Assembly (NCBI GenBank): GCA_019787685.1
Contig: JAHNUO010000004.1
Location: forward strand, 2,480,001 to 2,544,000
DNA: 64,000 bases
Direction of reading: 5' to 3'
Source of the DNA: Chiua virens
Taxonomy: Eukaryota; Basidiomycota; Agaricomycetes; Boletales; Boletaceae
Shown here: in pieces, positions 48,000 through 58,684 of the stretch
How positions within the stretch are numbered: the first letter of the stretch is position 1
How the letters are laid out: the number at the start of each line of letters is the position of its first letter
Made by a program: the position numbers and the translations under genes
Notes under the pieces: generated by a model
The model's database searches: none
Told to the model about the DNA's origin: nothing
Seen by the model: only the letters and a program-made list of their open reading frames with translations

Positions 48000-48900
48000 C
48001 CTGGCACATAGAAGTACCTTAGAATCACTCCCAATGTCCCTGGTATAATATCTCAAACTATACAATTACCTTGCCTCCTGCTCTCCAAGCAAAGATTGAT
48101 TTTTCTAAGCTCAATAAAATCAGCTTAGTGAAGAACACAATCTCCTTCTCCTTCCCTCTATATGACATTATGGCATATCACACCAAAGGATGGTCATTGA
48201 GCTATTCTGGCATTCTTCTGAACCATCTGATTGCACCTAGTCACATGGACAAGGCCCAGAGAAATTGTCTTGATATTCATCTTGCCTCCATACCATCAAA
48301 TTCCCTTGTTGATTTTGATCTCCACAAAAATGGGTTTGGCATCTTCCCCAGGTTTACTATATCTCTAGAAGTCACCTAGAAACACTCCTGAGGTCTCTGC
48401 AATTGTATTTCACACCATGAGACTATCTTGCCTCCTACCCCCTTAACAAAGATTGATTTTTCTAGCCTCAGTAACGCTAGCTAAAAATAAGAATGCACCT
48501 GTCCCTGCCTATATTGAACCCTCTGAACACGATGGTAACAACTTCTAAGCCCAATAAAATCAGCTAAGCGAACGGCATCACTATCTCCTCCTTCCTCCAT
48601 CAACAATTATAGTATGTTACACCAAAAAAGCATTCTACAACCATGCTAGCATTTTATAGGGGGTTTTCAAACCCTCTGAATCCATTGGTCACACTCACAA
48701 GTCCCAGAAAATACCCTTCATGTTGATCTTGCATCCATGCTTTAAACACCCTTGTTTCATTTTTATCTCCACAACCCGACCGCCATTTTCCTTGATAAGG
48801 GGCTCAAAATGATCACATAAATGGCCTCTTATTTATCATATACTTTTCTAATCATTCTGACATTTTCATTTTGAATCTTAATTCCAGGATGACCCTATAA
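48000..48900. other. No gene recognised; degenerate internal repeats
   Basis: Blocks such as AAGATTGATTTTTCTA, AATAAAATCAGCTAAG and TTGCCTCCT recur two or three times with drift. A 102-codon frame at 48071-48379 is open but has no recognisable motif. Confidence 0.35.
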
Positions 48901-49260
48901 ATGGACATTATGGAACATATGGGTTATGACGAGCTTCTAGCTAACAAGCAATTGATTGCAGAGAGGTGCAGAATGAGACAGTGGAGGGATAGAAAGTCTG
49001 CAAAACAAAAGAATACTCGGAAACCTCCTCCTACTAGACAACAGAAGCATCAGGATAAAAAGGAGGAGGGGGAGGGGGAGGGGGAGGATGATGAGGGGAA
49101 AGGGGAGGACAATGAGGGGGAGGAGGGAAATGATGATGAGGGAGAGGAGGAGGAGAGTGATGAGGGAGAGGGGGAGCATGATGAGGACAAAGATAAGAAT
49201 GAAGATGAAGATGAAGATGAAGATGAAGATTTTGCAGATAAAGAGGACAATACTGAGTGA
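48901..49260 (+). pseudogene. Acidic C-terminus of a second copy of the 41640-44885 gene family
   Basis: After an acceptor-like ATTCCAG (about 48887) the frame reads HMGYDELLANKQLIAERCRM, a basic stretch rich in Arg, Gln and Pro, then about 70 residues of almost only Glu, Asp, Gly and Lys, and TGA at 49258. The GYDELLANKQ block and the basic-then-acidic order match NGFDGLASKQ and the end of the gene at 44555-44885. No upstream part is seen, so this is a C-terminal exon or fragment. Confidence 0.5.
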
Positions 49261-49309
49261 ACTACTGTACTCATCTGAAATAAATTATGATTTCAGGATG
49301 GATGCAAGA

Positions 49310-50175
49310 TATGGTCCCTGCACCCCATGTATATAATTCCCATAGACCATGATACAATACTCAAAACAATCCCTATAAATTATTTGAATAATGTACCTTA
49401 CTTTCCTCCCTCCTCCCCTTCACTGGTCTCAAATAAATCAGAAAGGTCCATTAAGAGTGAAAGCAATGTTCCTCACATGTATATAACACTCACAGACCAT
49501 GATACAATATGTCGAATTGTATCAAAAAAATATTTGAGAGATGCACCTTACCCTCCTCCCTCCTCCCTCCTCCTTCCTCCCCTCTACCAGTCTCAAATAA
49601 GTCAGAAATGTCCATTATGGGTGCAAATGATGTTCCCCACATGTATATAACACTCATAGACCATGATACAATATATAGAATTGTACCAAAAAAATATTTG
49701 AGAGATGCACCTTACCCTTCCCCCTCCTCCCTCTACTGGTCTCAAATAAATCAGGATGGTCCATTGTGAGTGCAAATGATGTTCCCCACATGTATATAAC
49801 ACCCATAGACCATGATACAATATATAGAATTGTACCAAAAAAATATTTGAGAGATGCACCTTACCCTCCCCCCTCCCCTCTCTACTGGTCTCAAATAAAT
49901 CAGAAAGGTCCATTATGGGTGCAAATGATGTTCCCCACACACATATAACACCTATAGACCGTAATACCATATGTAGAATTGTACCAAGAAAATATTTGAG
50001 AGATACACCTTACCCTCCCCCCTCCCCCCTCTACTGGTCTGAAATAAATCAGGATGGTCCATTATGAGTGCAAATGATGTTACCCACATGTATATAACAC
50101 CTATAGACCATGATACAATACATAGAATTGCACCAAAAAAATATTTAAGAGATACATCTCACCCTTCCCCTTCCT
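49310..50175. repeat. Tandem array, ~150-bp unit, about six copies
   Basis: Each unit contains CACATGTATATAACAC, CATAGACCATGATACAATA, GAATTGTACCAAAAAAATATT, TGAGAGATGCACCTTACCC, a CCTCC run of variable length, CTGGTCTCAAATAAATCAG and GTCCATTATGGGTGCAAATG. Spacing between units ranges from about 146 to 163 bp because of the CCTCC tract. Later copies are better conserved than the first. Confidence 0.85.
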
Positions 50176-50479
50176 CCCCTCTTACCTTGCTCAAAAACGC
50201 CGTTTTCTTAGAAAACTTATTTGGAGCATCCTAACATATATATAAACAATCTCCAATCATTACTTTACCCAGATTTTGGTTTTCAAATTGTAATTACAAT
50301 TACCCCAGGCTCTGTATAATACTTTATAAGCTGAATGATATTGAATTGTAAGCACCAGCTAATTACTAATAAGAGAATGCTTTAGTCTAGCATTTTGAGG
50401 TTAAATTATACACAGCATCTGGAAATATCATTACCTTTCCAATTTCCTGATGTGTATGATACATCAGTGTTCAGAATGT

Positions 50480-51121
50480 TGTTATGATCTTGACATTTTC
50501 ACCCTCTTTACCAGTTACTACCTTCAATCTTTTCTAGATGCTATTACAGCATCTTATGCCTCATGCTAAGGCTGTCCAAAGGATCATATCCAATTGGCTG
50601 CCACATATGCACAGCATATTCATATGTTACTCATCATGACTCACAACCTGCCAGATACCTGTGCAAGGCTATGCTCTTATCTATGACTCATATCTATTCA
50701 CACCTTATCAACCAATAGGGTCTTGTATGGTTATCTATGTAGTTCATACTCAGATTAGAAGCCCGACATCCATGTAGTATATAAACCCCATGAATCAATG
50801 CCAGAGAACTCTAACAAAGTTCTCTTGGAGTTTTTGCCTCTTCACTGGACTGAACCCCCTCTTCACTACACCACTACAACTTTAACAGTCTAGATTGTTC
50901 CAGGTTGTTTCATTAGAACTTTGTTGTTATCTTCGCCATTGAACACTACTGTCAAGTTCCTTCAAGTAAGTCGCAAACTTGAAAAGTACTAGGAACATCT
51001 GCTCCCAATAAGTCAATTTGCAAAAGACTCAAGGTCTAGCATACACAGAAGCAAATGGCACACCCATTGGCCAAAAAGGAGCTCTTAACTGATGCTGCCC
51101 AATCACTGCCTTCATTACCAC
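50480..51121 (+). mobile_element. Family 2 retroelement, 5' LTR (50480-50912) and leader only
   Basis: The LTR runs from TGTTATGATCTTGACA to CCAGGTTGTTTCA with TATATAAACCCC at about 50778. After it come AGAACTTTGTT (50915-50925), complementary to AACAAAGTTCT in the LTR (50813-50823), and a leader with the conserved CAAGTAAGT. The element breaks at 51121, where a family 1 LTR begins. The expected splice acceptor CAG before ORF1 reads CAC in this copy. Confidence 0.85.
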
Positions 51122-54100
51122 TGTAAGAAATAGATATTCCTTGTGCTCGTAAAGCATGTCCCCACCACTCATCATCATCATCCAAATCCAAATCCAAATC
51201 ATCCATCCACTTGAATCCACGGTTATTTGCTCGATCATATCCACGAACTCATCTGGATTGCTGTACCTGTACTCGTATTGCTTGGGATTCTTTTGTTTTG
51301 TTTTGTTTTGTTTTTCCTTATTCATACTTAGCATAGGCCTAGACATTGTCACACAGCCCTTGCAGGGACGTTCAGGTGCCCCTTGAACTTTATACCATAC
51401 AAAAACCTTCCTTTTTATCATTATCCTTACTTAGGACAAGTCTGAGGGTATTCCTGAGGACTATAAAACTCACTGTATTGACAAAATACAGTAGCTTTTG
51501 CCCGTGTGCATCTGTCTCACATCGCTTCGGTCGACATTTGTTCTCTCTCACTCTCCTCATATTTTCTTGATCCAGATTGGACTGCCATGTCCACTTTTCC
51601 ATCTGTTTTAATCCGGATTCGCCCTGGATTCATCTCAGTCTACTCAAAAGCTATTTCTTGTCGTTCACCAACTTAGCATTGTCCCTGGGTCAAACAGAAT
51701 CGCATTCCTTCACCCTCTTTGCTTATTCTTTCAATCCCCCTGAGTATTGCACTTCAGTCAGGATTTATTACCTTCAACTGGAGCCCACCACAAGGGGTGG
51801 TTTCAGAAGGTTTGGATTCGGACATCTTTGCTCTCCCACTGCTCTTCCTCCACTTGCTGTCATATACTGCTCTGTTCTTCGTTCCTCCGGATACAACTCC
51901 ATACCTCTTAGACCATAACTCCAGGTCGATCACCCTCAGGATGCAACTCCGTGATCCTGGACCTCCATTACGTATATATGTTTCCTCTTTTATTTTAGTA
52001 CATAACCTGTGTCTCGCTTACGAGCACAGCTCCGGCTTTCTCAGTACCCAACTTACCTCCGGCTATGTAGTTTCCCAATCTTCCGTCTTACTCAGTTCTT
52101 ACCAACTCCATTACTAATCTCCATTCCACTCCGAGTATATAAACTGTAGTACCCCGACTGTGTACCCTTAGTCTGAATATTAGTTTATTTGTACAACTCA
52201 CTCCGAACACTCCGTAAGACCTTGACAGTCTTTACTCCGCTCGACTCCACTTCATGTGTTGAGTCATATATCTACCTCCGTTCTCCGTACGTCTGAAATA
52301 TAGGGACAGACTGTGACAAGGGTGCACCACATACGGTGAAGCCAAGTCCCGTCCGACGCTACCACTCCGAAGATCTGGAGTTGGCTACCTCCGAGTCACA
52401 TGGTCTCTAACACTTGCTGTGCACCTCGCCTACATCCGTCCCCAACCTGTGCCTTATCCAGTTTCACAAACCTTATTTTTTTTGGATCCAGTTACAGTAC
52501 CTTCTGACTTTTAGTCACCATTCACCCTGCTTGCACCCCTGTGCTGCTACTAACCCTTCCTCCATGTCTCACAATTCATCCACCCTTAGCTACGAAGATC
52601 ACGAGCGCATCAGACAATCAACTGACACCATTTTTGTTCATCATGATTGTGGCTAGCATAACCCAGATGCCATATCGAGGCACCCCAGATGCACCAACCT
52701 TCAGTGGAAAAGCTTCCTATATCCAACCATATCTAGATGACATCGACTTTCTTTGCACATGTGTTGGATTGCCCCAATTGAAGAAAGTATGGTATGCATT
52801 GCATTATATCAATCCCAGTATATGCGACCTTTGGAGATCCTACCTGAAGCGGTTATGGCAGGCATTTGTTATAGCCGTCAAGACACTCTACCCAGAACTC
52901 AATAACTGGTACCACTTCAAGGATCTCCAAAATCTTGTCAATCACTATCAATCCAAGTCAATGTGCTCCCTTGACGAGCTAGGGAAGTATATTTGAGAAT
53001 TTACAAAAATATCATCATTCCTTTTCACCCAACAACAAATAACTACCCTTGATTGAGACTTTCTTTTTCTTAGTGGTTTCCTAGTTGATTTACAGTATGA
53101 GATTTGTCGACAGTTAGTGATCCTGCAACTGGATATCCACCCAGATGCCTCGTATGTGCTTGATGATGTTTGTGATGCAGCTGAGTTTCTTTTATCAGGA
53201 TCACATGCTTATTTTACACCTACACTTTCGCTGCCCCTTTGATCACCTTCACTCTCACAACCTGACATTTACAATCTGCTTCCATATAAGTGACCCATCC
53301 CTTCATCTGTTTTTATTTTGCCATCAATCCAAGGACTGCCTACTAACTCATCTAGTTCTGTGGTTATCGCACCAGTTATGGACATCAACCCATGTGTTGC
53401 TCTGTCATCGTGACCATCAGTTATGGAATGACCGACAGATTTCACTATCGACCCAACCGTGTTAACTGAACCAGTCTCACCACTCTCAATCCCATGCATG
53501 GTCAGCCTGTCCTTGCAACCTACTTGACATTGAACCTCACTCTGTCATATTTGGTAACAACTTGGCCAGTAGTACATGACACAGCACCACATTCAATCGA
53601 AACCAATCACGATTCAGACGATCCATACAACGGATCGATTGAACCCATAATCAGCCCTGCCATTTCTCTTCTATGAAATACCCCTGCTGTCATGTCTGCA
53701 CTCGGTCTCACAACCAAACTGGTCTCTTGTCCCATTCCTCCAAAATAGCTCTCAAATGCTCCCTATCAACCCATCCCCCATTTGTGTCAATCATTTTCCC
53801 TTTTCCTACTACAGTTGCTTGGTCTGTGGACTGCTATTATACCAAGTCAGGCATTACCAGCCAATAATATCATTTCGATCCACAGCGTACACAAGCCACC
53901 TTGGCTGTACCCTGACCATATCAGGCATTCATTTTTATCTATTTTCGTGTCATATCTGTGCAAGACTAACATTTTAGGACATACAAGTCTCAGCCAGTTT
54001 GTAAGGGATCATCATGATCTGCCAGCTGAGACAGTCCTAACTGGTTGTATCTGGATTGCTGCCATTTGTGTACCCCCAAGGCCCACGAAACATCTGAATG

Positions 54101-54350
54101 TTCGTGCGAGCACCTTTCAACTACTCATTCTACCTACAAACGTGTCCTTACCTCATTTTAATCCGCTTTCTTCTTGCATTCATTCATCCGCATTCCTGTC
54201 ATTTACTATTCAAGTTCCCCTCGTTCACATCCAGTCTTCTGTTATGGCCACTTTGCCTTCATTCTCACCATCCACCTTGGCAGCCAGTTTCACTGTGGTG
54301 CCTTCAAAACTTAATCCACCCATTGCTTATCTGTCGTTTCTTAATCCATG
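51122..54350 (+). mobile_element. Family 1 LTR retroelement, 5' LTR (51122-51776), gag and decayed interior
   Basis: The LTR runs from TGTAAGAAATAGATATTCC to ATTACCTTCA. It is followed by TGGAGCCCACCACAAGG, a plausible tRNA-type primer binding site starting with TGG two bases after the LTR. About 890 bp of leader precede gag. Beyond 53250 only broken frames remain, and I recognise no protease or RT. The 3' LTR is not seen, so the right end is approximate. It is inserted in the leader of the family 2 copy on its left. Confidence 0.7.
52667..53244 (+). pseudogene. Family 1 gag (capsid), broken
   Basis: ATG 52667 starts MPYRGTPDAPTFSGKASYIQ, a typical gypsy gag opening in which the RGTPDAPTF block is followed by YLDDIDFLC. 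It continues WYALHYINPSICDLW and then a TGA at 52994 (CGA would give YIREFTKIS), another TGA at about 53053, and FLSGFLVDLQYEICRQL and DVCDAAEFLL. No zinc knuckle follows in a clean frame. Confidence 0.65.
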
Positions 54351-54359
54351 AGTGCATAT

Positions 54360-56265
54360 AATGCTTCCTTTGTGTACTTTTGATGCCCAGGAGGTCATCA
54401 TTTCAAGTTCCCCTCAGTGTGAGCTTGGTTGATACCTAATACCAAGCTCAGTTTTCCACATTTTTAGTTGCATAACACACACTTTCTATGCCATCTGCTC
54501 ATATATGGATCCGCTTCTGCAAATTACTAACCAGTTCATTGATTTTATAGTTCAACCTGATGATCTGCCATTGTTAGTCGACGTCGCGACTACTTGGCAA
54601 TGGTCCAAGCATCATCTCAAAGCATAAAACATACAGTCAGCCATATGATACGTACCTGTCTCTATTCTGGGCTTCAACCAGTGCTCTCTATCTCACACTG
54701 GTGAAGAAGTATAAAATGGGCTGGTGTGACAGGACCAGGATTAGTGGAATGGTCAGATAGAAAGAAAAGCATCAGCAAACTGACCATCATCTGGACAGTT
54801 TCTGACAGAAAGGTTCCCAACTGTCTAGAACTGGACAGATTTTCAAAAAAAAATCCTGCCTCTAAACCTCTTCTCAAAATTTCACAAGGTAAAATTTCCA
54901 TCAAATGAAGCCAATTGAGATAGTTTTTGTGAGCCTAGACATTGATTTGCTCATGTGGCCAGCCCAGACTTTCAACAGTGTGAAGGCTGTTTCACTGATG
55001 CAGGGATGGGTGCGAGTATGACTCGTCCCAAGGGGTTCTGAGGTTGGAGACGAAGTGTCAAGGTATTGACAAGAGCTTTGAAAGCAATCCGGATATGTTC
55101 CTGGGTGAAACCATATGAGGATCAACAAAACCGGCCGAAATGCGGACAGTCGGATAGTCCAGTGGCAAGGCAGAGACTTGAGCACAATGGTGATTGAGTA
55201 CGAGTAAGGGCAGATAGAAAAGATAGTTAAATGGACAAGGCGACTTAGAACACAAGAGAAACGGGGATTGAAAGATGGAATTTTTATTTACGAACACAAA
55301 TTTTATAGTCTCAGGTATTCCTGGGACTTTTACAGCAGATGAAGTATCAAATAAATAAGGAAAGTGTATGTATACGGAGCCGTCTCTCATGGAGATCGAC
55401 CTGTGAAAAGGAAAACAATGTTCTGTCAAGGTGGGATAAGGTTTGATCCGTGAATCAATGGACTACCTTTAAAATGTCGTATGACCCAACTATCCGTACC
55501 TTATAACCAATCAGATACATATTGATAACACGGAACCATCTGAAAAGAATCTAAGAAGGTACAAAATAAAATGGAAATTGGACAAAAGAGAGTTGATTAG
55601 TGTGTGTTGTGCGATCCCGATTGAGCAACCCAATTTGGTCACCGTGCATGGAAACGTGTAGGAACAAAAAACAAAACATATGAATATGGGTTGGATCCAC
55701 TCAGATGGACACGGGACTGTGACGGACGGATAGGACAATCAATATGGGCAGTCCGGGCATCCTGTAAACAAGCCAGGAATACAGGTTTATCACCTCAAGG
55801 GGTCATTGACTCCTACACTGGGATTTGATCCGGTGTCTCTAAAACAATGAAAACTGCCACTAAACACACAGACAATTCATATGATACACTCTTTCCTTCG
55901 ATACAACAAGACAGAAAAATAAAACAACAAAACCATCCTTATACTGCCAGTACCTTTGCCTTTGATCATAACCATTGCTATTTAGATATTCACTTTCGCT
56001 ACTGCTTCTTTTGTCTCATCCAAAACTGAATACCATCATACACAATCTGGCTGCTTGGCAAAGCGATTTGTGCAGGTATAGACTCAAAAGATGCCTGAAG
56101 AAGACAAGCTGGATGGACAACCACACCCTGAATTAACTATTCTCATTTCTTTTCACTCACATTTCATTTCATTAATCACTTTCCATTCATTGCTTACTTA
56201 GGGATTGTGACTGGATTGGACATAGGACACAGATCAATTACTATACTATGATACAGCAGGAACAA
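54360..56265. other. No gene recognised
   Basis: Long stretch of short frames on both strands, the longest about 120 codons on the minus strand (55429-55058), without motifs. Near 55750-55860 is a block with a weak match to a Pol III B box. I could not find an A box or a cloverleaf, so no RNA gene is called. Confidence 0.4.
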
Positions 56266-56270
56266 CGACT

Positions 56271-56884
56271 CTATCTACAGAAGCCGTAGTATGGCTTCAC
56301 CTTCTCCAACTCAGCCTTCTTCGACAAGATTGCCGCCCCTTTATCCACCAACTGCATCTCAAGTGTCTTGTATTCGGTTTTGGAGGCGAGCAGCTCTGCC
56401 TCCATAGTGAGCACAGCCCATTTGGCTGCATCAACCTGAGAGCAAGTGGGTCCATCTTGACCCAACGTCTTCTGCTTCTTCTTGGGGCCCATATCCTCAT
56501 CCTCCTCGTTGTCCACGATGGATGCCTTAGCCTTGGGTCATGGCTTTGGCCTTGCCTTGCATGTATCTGGAACCAGATTGGACGGTTCCACAAAGAGTCG
56601 GTGTGGTAGTACAAATACCACTGGTTTTTGTGAAGCTAAACCGTGTATTAATACACGTGGACTGATGAGCAATGCATTATTTACTCACCTGGGACCCTCG
56701 TTGCTTCTGCCTTCCCATTTGCCTTCACCCTCTTGCCGCCATGCCCACTTGAATATGTGCAGCTCTGACGGTCCTTCCCACAGTGTCTGCATACACAACT
56801 GGGGACCCCAAAGCAGGGGTACCCTGCGCTTTTGCACTGCTCGCACGTAGGGTTCTGCATGGGTACACCCATGGGTATACCCAT
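56271..56884 (-). pseudogene. Small Cys-rich plus coiled-coil protein, basidiomycete family, one TGA
   Basis: Exon 1 starts at ATG 56884 (MGIPMGVPMQNPTCEQCKSA) and has CEQCKSAGYPCFGVPSCVCR, HCGKDRQSC, a CX2CX6C...CX2CX6C-like cluster resembling a fungal Zn-binding cluster, and then a basic stretch. After an intron (donor near 56685) exon 2 reads VPDTCKARPKP, a TGA where CGA is expected, PKAKASIVDNEEDEDMGPKK, and ends in a coiled-coil-like run (MEAELLASKTEYKTLEMQLV). Cys cluster plus coiled coil suggests a DNA-binding, dimerising protein, but this is inference. The region upstream is rich in ACCCATGGGTAT repeats. Confidence 0.5.
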
Positions 56885-57050
56885 GGGTTTAGTAGTACCA
56901 AGCCTAAACTATAGACTAAACCTTGTTCTAAACATCATATCTATACTCATTCTGCTATCTTATACCTTATCCTAACTTAGTTAAACCTCACTCACTCATG
57001 GTAAGCCATCATCATCACCCTCACCTTGCTATGGACCCACTGTACCCATG

Positions 57051-57102
57051 GCGTGGGTATGGGTATGGGTATCCAAAGTCCAACCCATACCCATACCCAC
57101 GC
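57051..57102. repeat. Perfect 20-bp stem hairpin of GGGTAT repeats
   Basis: GCGTGGGTATGGGTATGGGT (57051-57070) and its exact inverse (57083-57102) are separated by a 12-nt loop. The stem is built from GGGTAT repeats. A related ACCCATGGGTATACCCATGG run is at 56867-56890. Confidence 0.9.
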
Positions 57103-57221
57103 AGATCCCTACTTGCATGGCACCTTGTGGTCGATGTCGCCTTCCTCCTGCAGCAAATCAGTATGGGTCAGTGGTGTACTCTTGGCTGTGCTGCTCTCGA
57201 TGATGATCAGCTCGTCCTCAT

Positions 57222-57651
57222 TGTTACGATATCAACTTTTCCTCACTTGACAACTGCAACGTTTAACCTATTCTAATGATACACGCCTCATGCCAAGGCT
57301 GTCCAAAGGATCATATCCGATTAGCTGCCACAATAACACAGCATCCATCAAACACATGACCTTATCTTTCATTTACCTTATCACTGACTCATCATCGGCA
57401 GTGCAAGGCTATGCTCTTATCTATGACTCATATCTATTCATACCTTATCATCCAATAGGATATATTATGCTTATCTACGTAGTTCATACTCAGATTAGAA
57501 CTCCGACATCCATGTAGTATATAAACCCCATGAATCAAAGCCAGAGAGCTCTAACAAAGTTCTCTTGGAGTTTTCACCTTTTCACTGGACTGAACCCCCC
57601 TCATCTCAACCACTACACTTTAACAGTCTAGTATTGTTCTAGGTTGTTTCA
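57222..57651 (+). repeat. Family 2 5' LTR
   Basis: 430 bp from TGTTACGATATCAACTTTTCC to CTAGGTTGTTTCA. The TATA box TATATAAA is at 57518-57525. AACAAAGTTCT at 57553-57563 lies 35 nt downstream of the start of the TATA box and is the predicted RNA start region. The end is fixed by comparison with the solo LTR at 42047-42437. Confidence 0.9.
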
Positions 57652-57653
57652 TT

Positions 57654-57664
57654 AGAACTTTGTT
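57654..57664 (+). promoter_or_regulatory. Putative self-priming primer binding site
   Basis: AGAACTTTGTT, starting three bases after the LTR end, is the exact reverse complement of AACAAAGTTCT (57553-57563) at the predicted 5' end of the element RNA. The pairing is 11 nt long, as in the self-priming Tf1/sushi group. The same pair exists at 50813/50915 and 63044/63145. Confidence 0.7.
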
Positions 57665-57745
57665 GCCTTTCTTCGCTGTCAACACTATTGTCAAGTCCCT
57701 CGACCTCATCATAGCCGTCTTACCTCTATTACAAGAAGCGCTCCA

Positions 57746-58422
57746 AGTAAGTTGCAAACATTGAACAGGAAGATTTTATTAGCTTCAAATAAGCCACTCA
57801 AGACTCAAGGTCCATATAGCGCACCAGCTAATAGCGCACCCGTCACTCATTGTCCTCTTTACTGAGACCACAAAAAATAGTGACTTCCCTCCCTCTCTCC
57901 ATTGTCGCCGCTGCTCAAGAAGCATTCCCAGGTCTAGAAGACTCACCATACGTACTTGACGCCGCCTATCTCGCTGAGGTAGTTGCCTTAGAGGATCTCG
58001 ATCCCAAGGACAGGACAGACACAGAGATATTCCATGCCTTATTAGGCCATTTCATAGGAGACGACGTGTCCCTATCTGACTACGAGTCAACCTGGTCTGA
58101 CAGCCCAGAGCTTAGGTATCCAACTGAGGAAGTAGAAGTAAAGCACGAATACTTTCCCACTCCCCTTCCCGAAAGAGAACTGTCACCCATCCCTAAAAGG
58201 GAACCCTCTGAGGAAAGCTTAGGAGACCCTAATGATTGGCTCCCACCTCAAGAGATTGAAAGGAGAAACGCCAGGACAGAGATAGAAAGGAAAAGAGTAC
58301 TTAGGCGCTACAAAGCGAACCAAGTCCCTTCCTGAATCCGCCCTTATTCACAATATGATAACTTTGACTTCCCTACCTTACATCCTAGAAATACTCTTAG
58401 GATCCCCTCCAGATATCTCTAA
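57746..58422 (+). pseudogene. Family 2 ORF1, acidic protein with spliced start codon, one TGA
   Basis: The ATG is formed from A at 57746 and TG at 57881-57882 across a 134-bp intron (donor GTAAGT 57747, acceptor ATAG 57880). No ATG exists in frame at the 5' end without splicing. The protein (about 180 aa) reads SLPLSIVAAAQEAFPGLEDS, DRTDTEIFHALLGHFIGDD, acidic and Pro-rich stretches, then SLGDPNDWLPPQEIERRNAR and a basic helix. TGA at 58333-58335 aligns with an Arg codon in the intact copy at 63378-63940. No domain is recognised. The charge pattern (acidic, then basic) might suit a chaperone or scaffold role, which is speculation. Confidence 0.65.
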
Positions 58423-58436
58423 ATAGAAATTCTTTT

Positions 58437-58682
58437 ATGTCTTGGGAACTCATCGCAATCACATTCATCATCTCCTGCACTCTCACCACATACTTTTTCG
58501 GCTATATTGCATTCTACCTTACAAACAAGGTACAAGAATTCCAAAGGCCAATTTACATCTCTATCAAACGACGAGACTACCCTTTCGCAGTCACCTTCAC
58601 TCTATTCTCACCCTATGAAGAATACGGAACAGCCACCGCTAACGCTTGGGGAGCACCAGAACCAGCAACTGACGCTTGGTAA
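58437..58682 (+). CDS. Family 2 ORF2, small single-pass membrane protein
   Basis: An 81-codon frame that starts with ATG 14 nt after the ORF1 stop. Residues about 4-28 are strongly hydrophobic (ELIAITFIISCTLTTYFFGY) and end in TNK, so one membrane segment or signal anchor is likely. The rest is polar (RPIYISIKRRDYPFAVTF). The second copy has the same start (MSWEL) at the same 14-nt spacing after ORF1 at 63955, which argues for a real gene. Such a protein before gag is not part of the usual Ty3/gypsy plan. It might be envelope-like or act on membranes. No homology is known to me. Confidence 0.6.
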   Translation: MSWELIAITFIISCTLTTYFFGYIAFYLTNKVQEFQRPIYISIKRRDYPFAVTFTLFSPYEEYGTATANAWGAPEPATDAW

Positions 58683-58684
58683 AT

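Noticed and set aside
49310..50175. CRISPR-like array
   Set aside because: The units are about 150 bp with no short repeat/unique spacer structure, the organism is a eukaryote, and there are no cas genes.
55815..55835. GGATCAAATCCC on the minus strand, similar to a Pol III B box
   Set aside because: No A box at proper distance and no cloverleaf could be drawn. A tRNA or SINE call is not supported.
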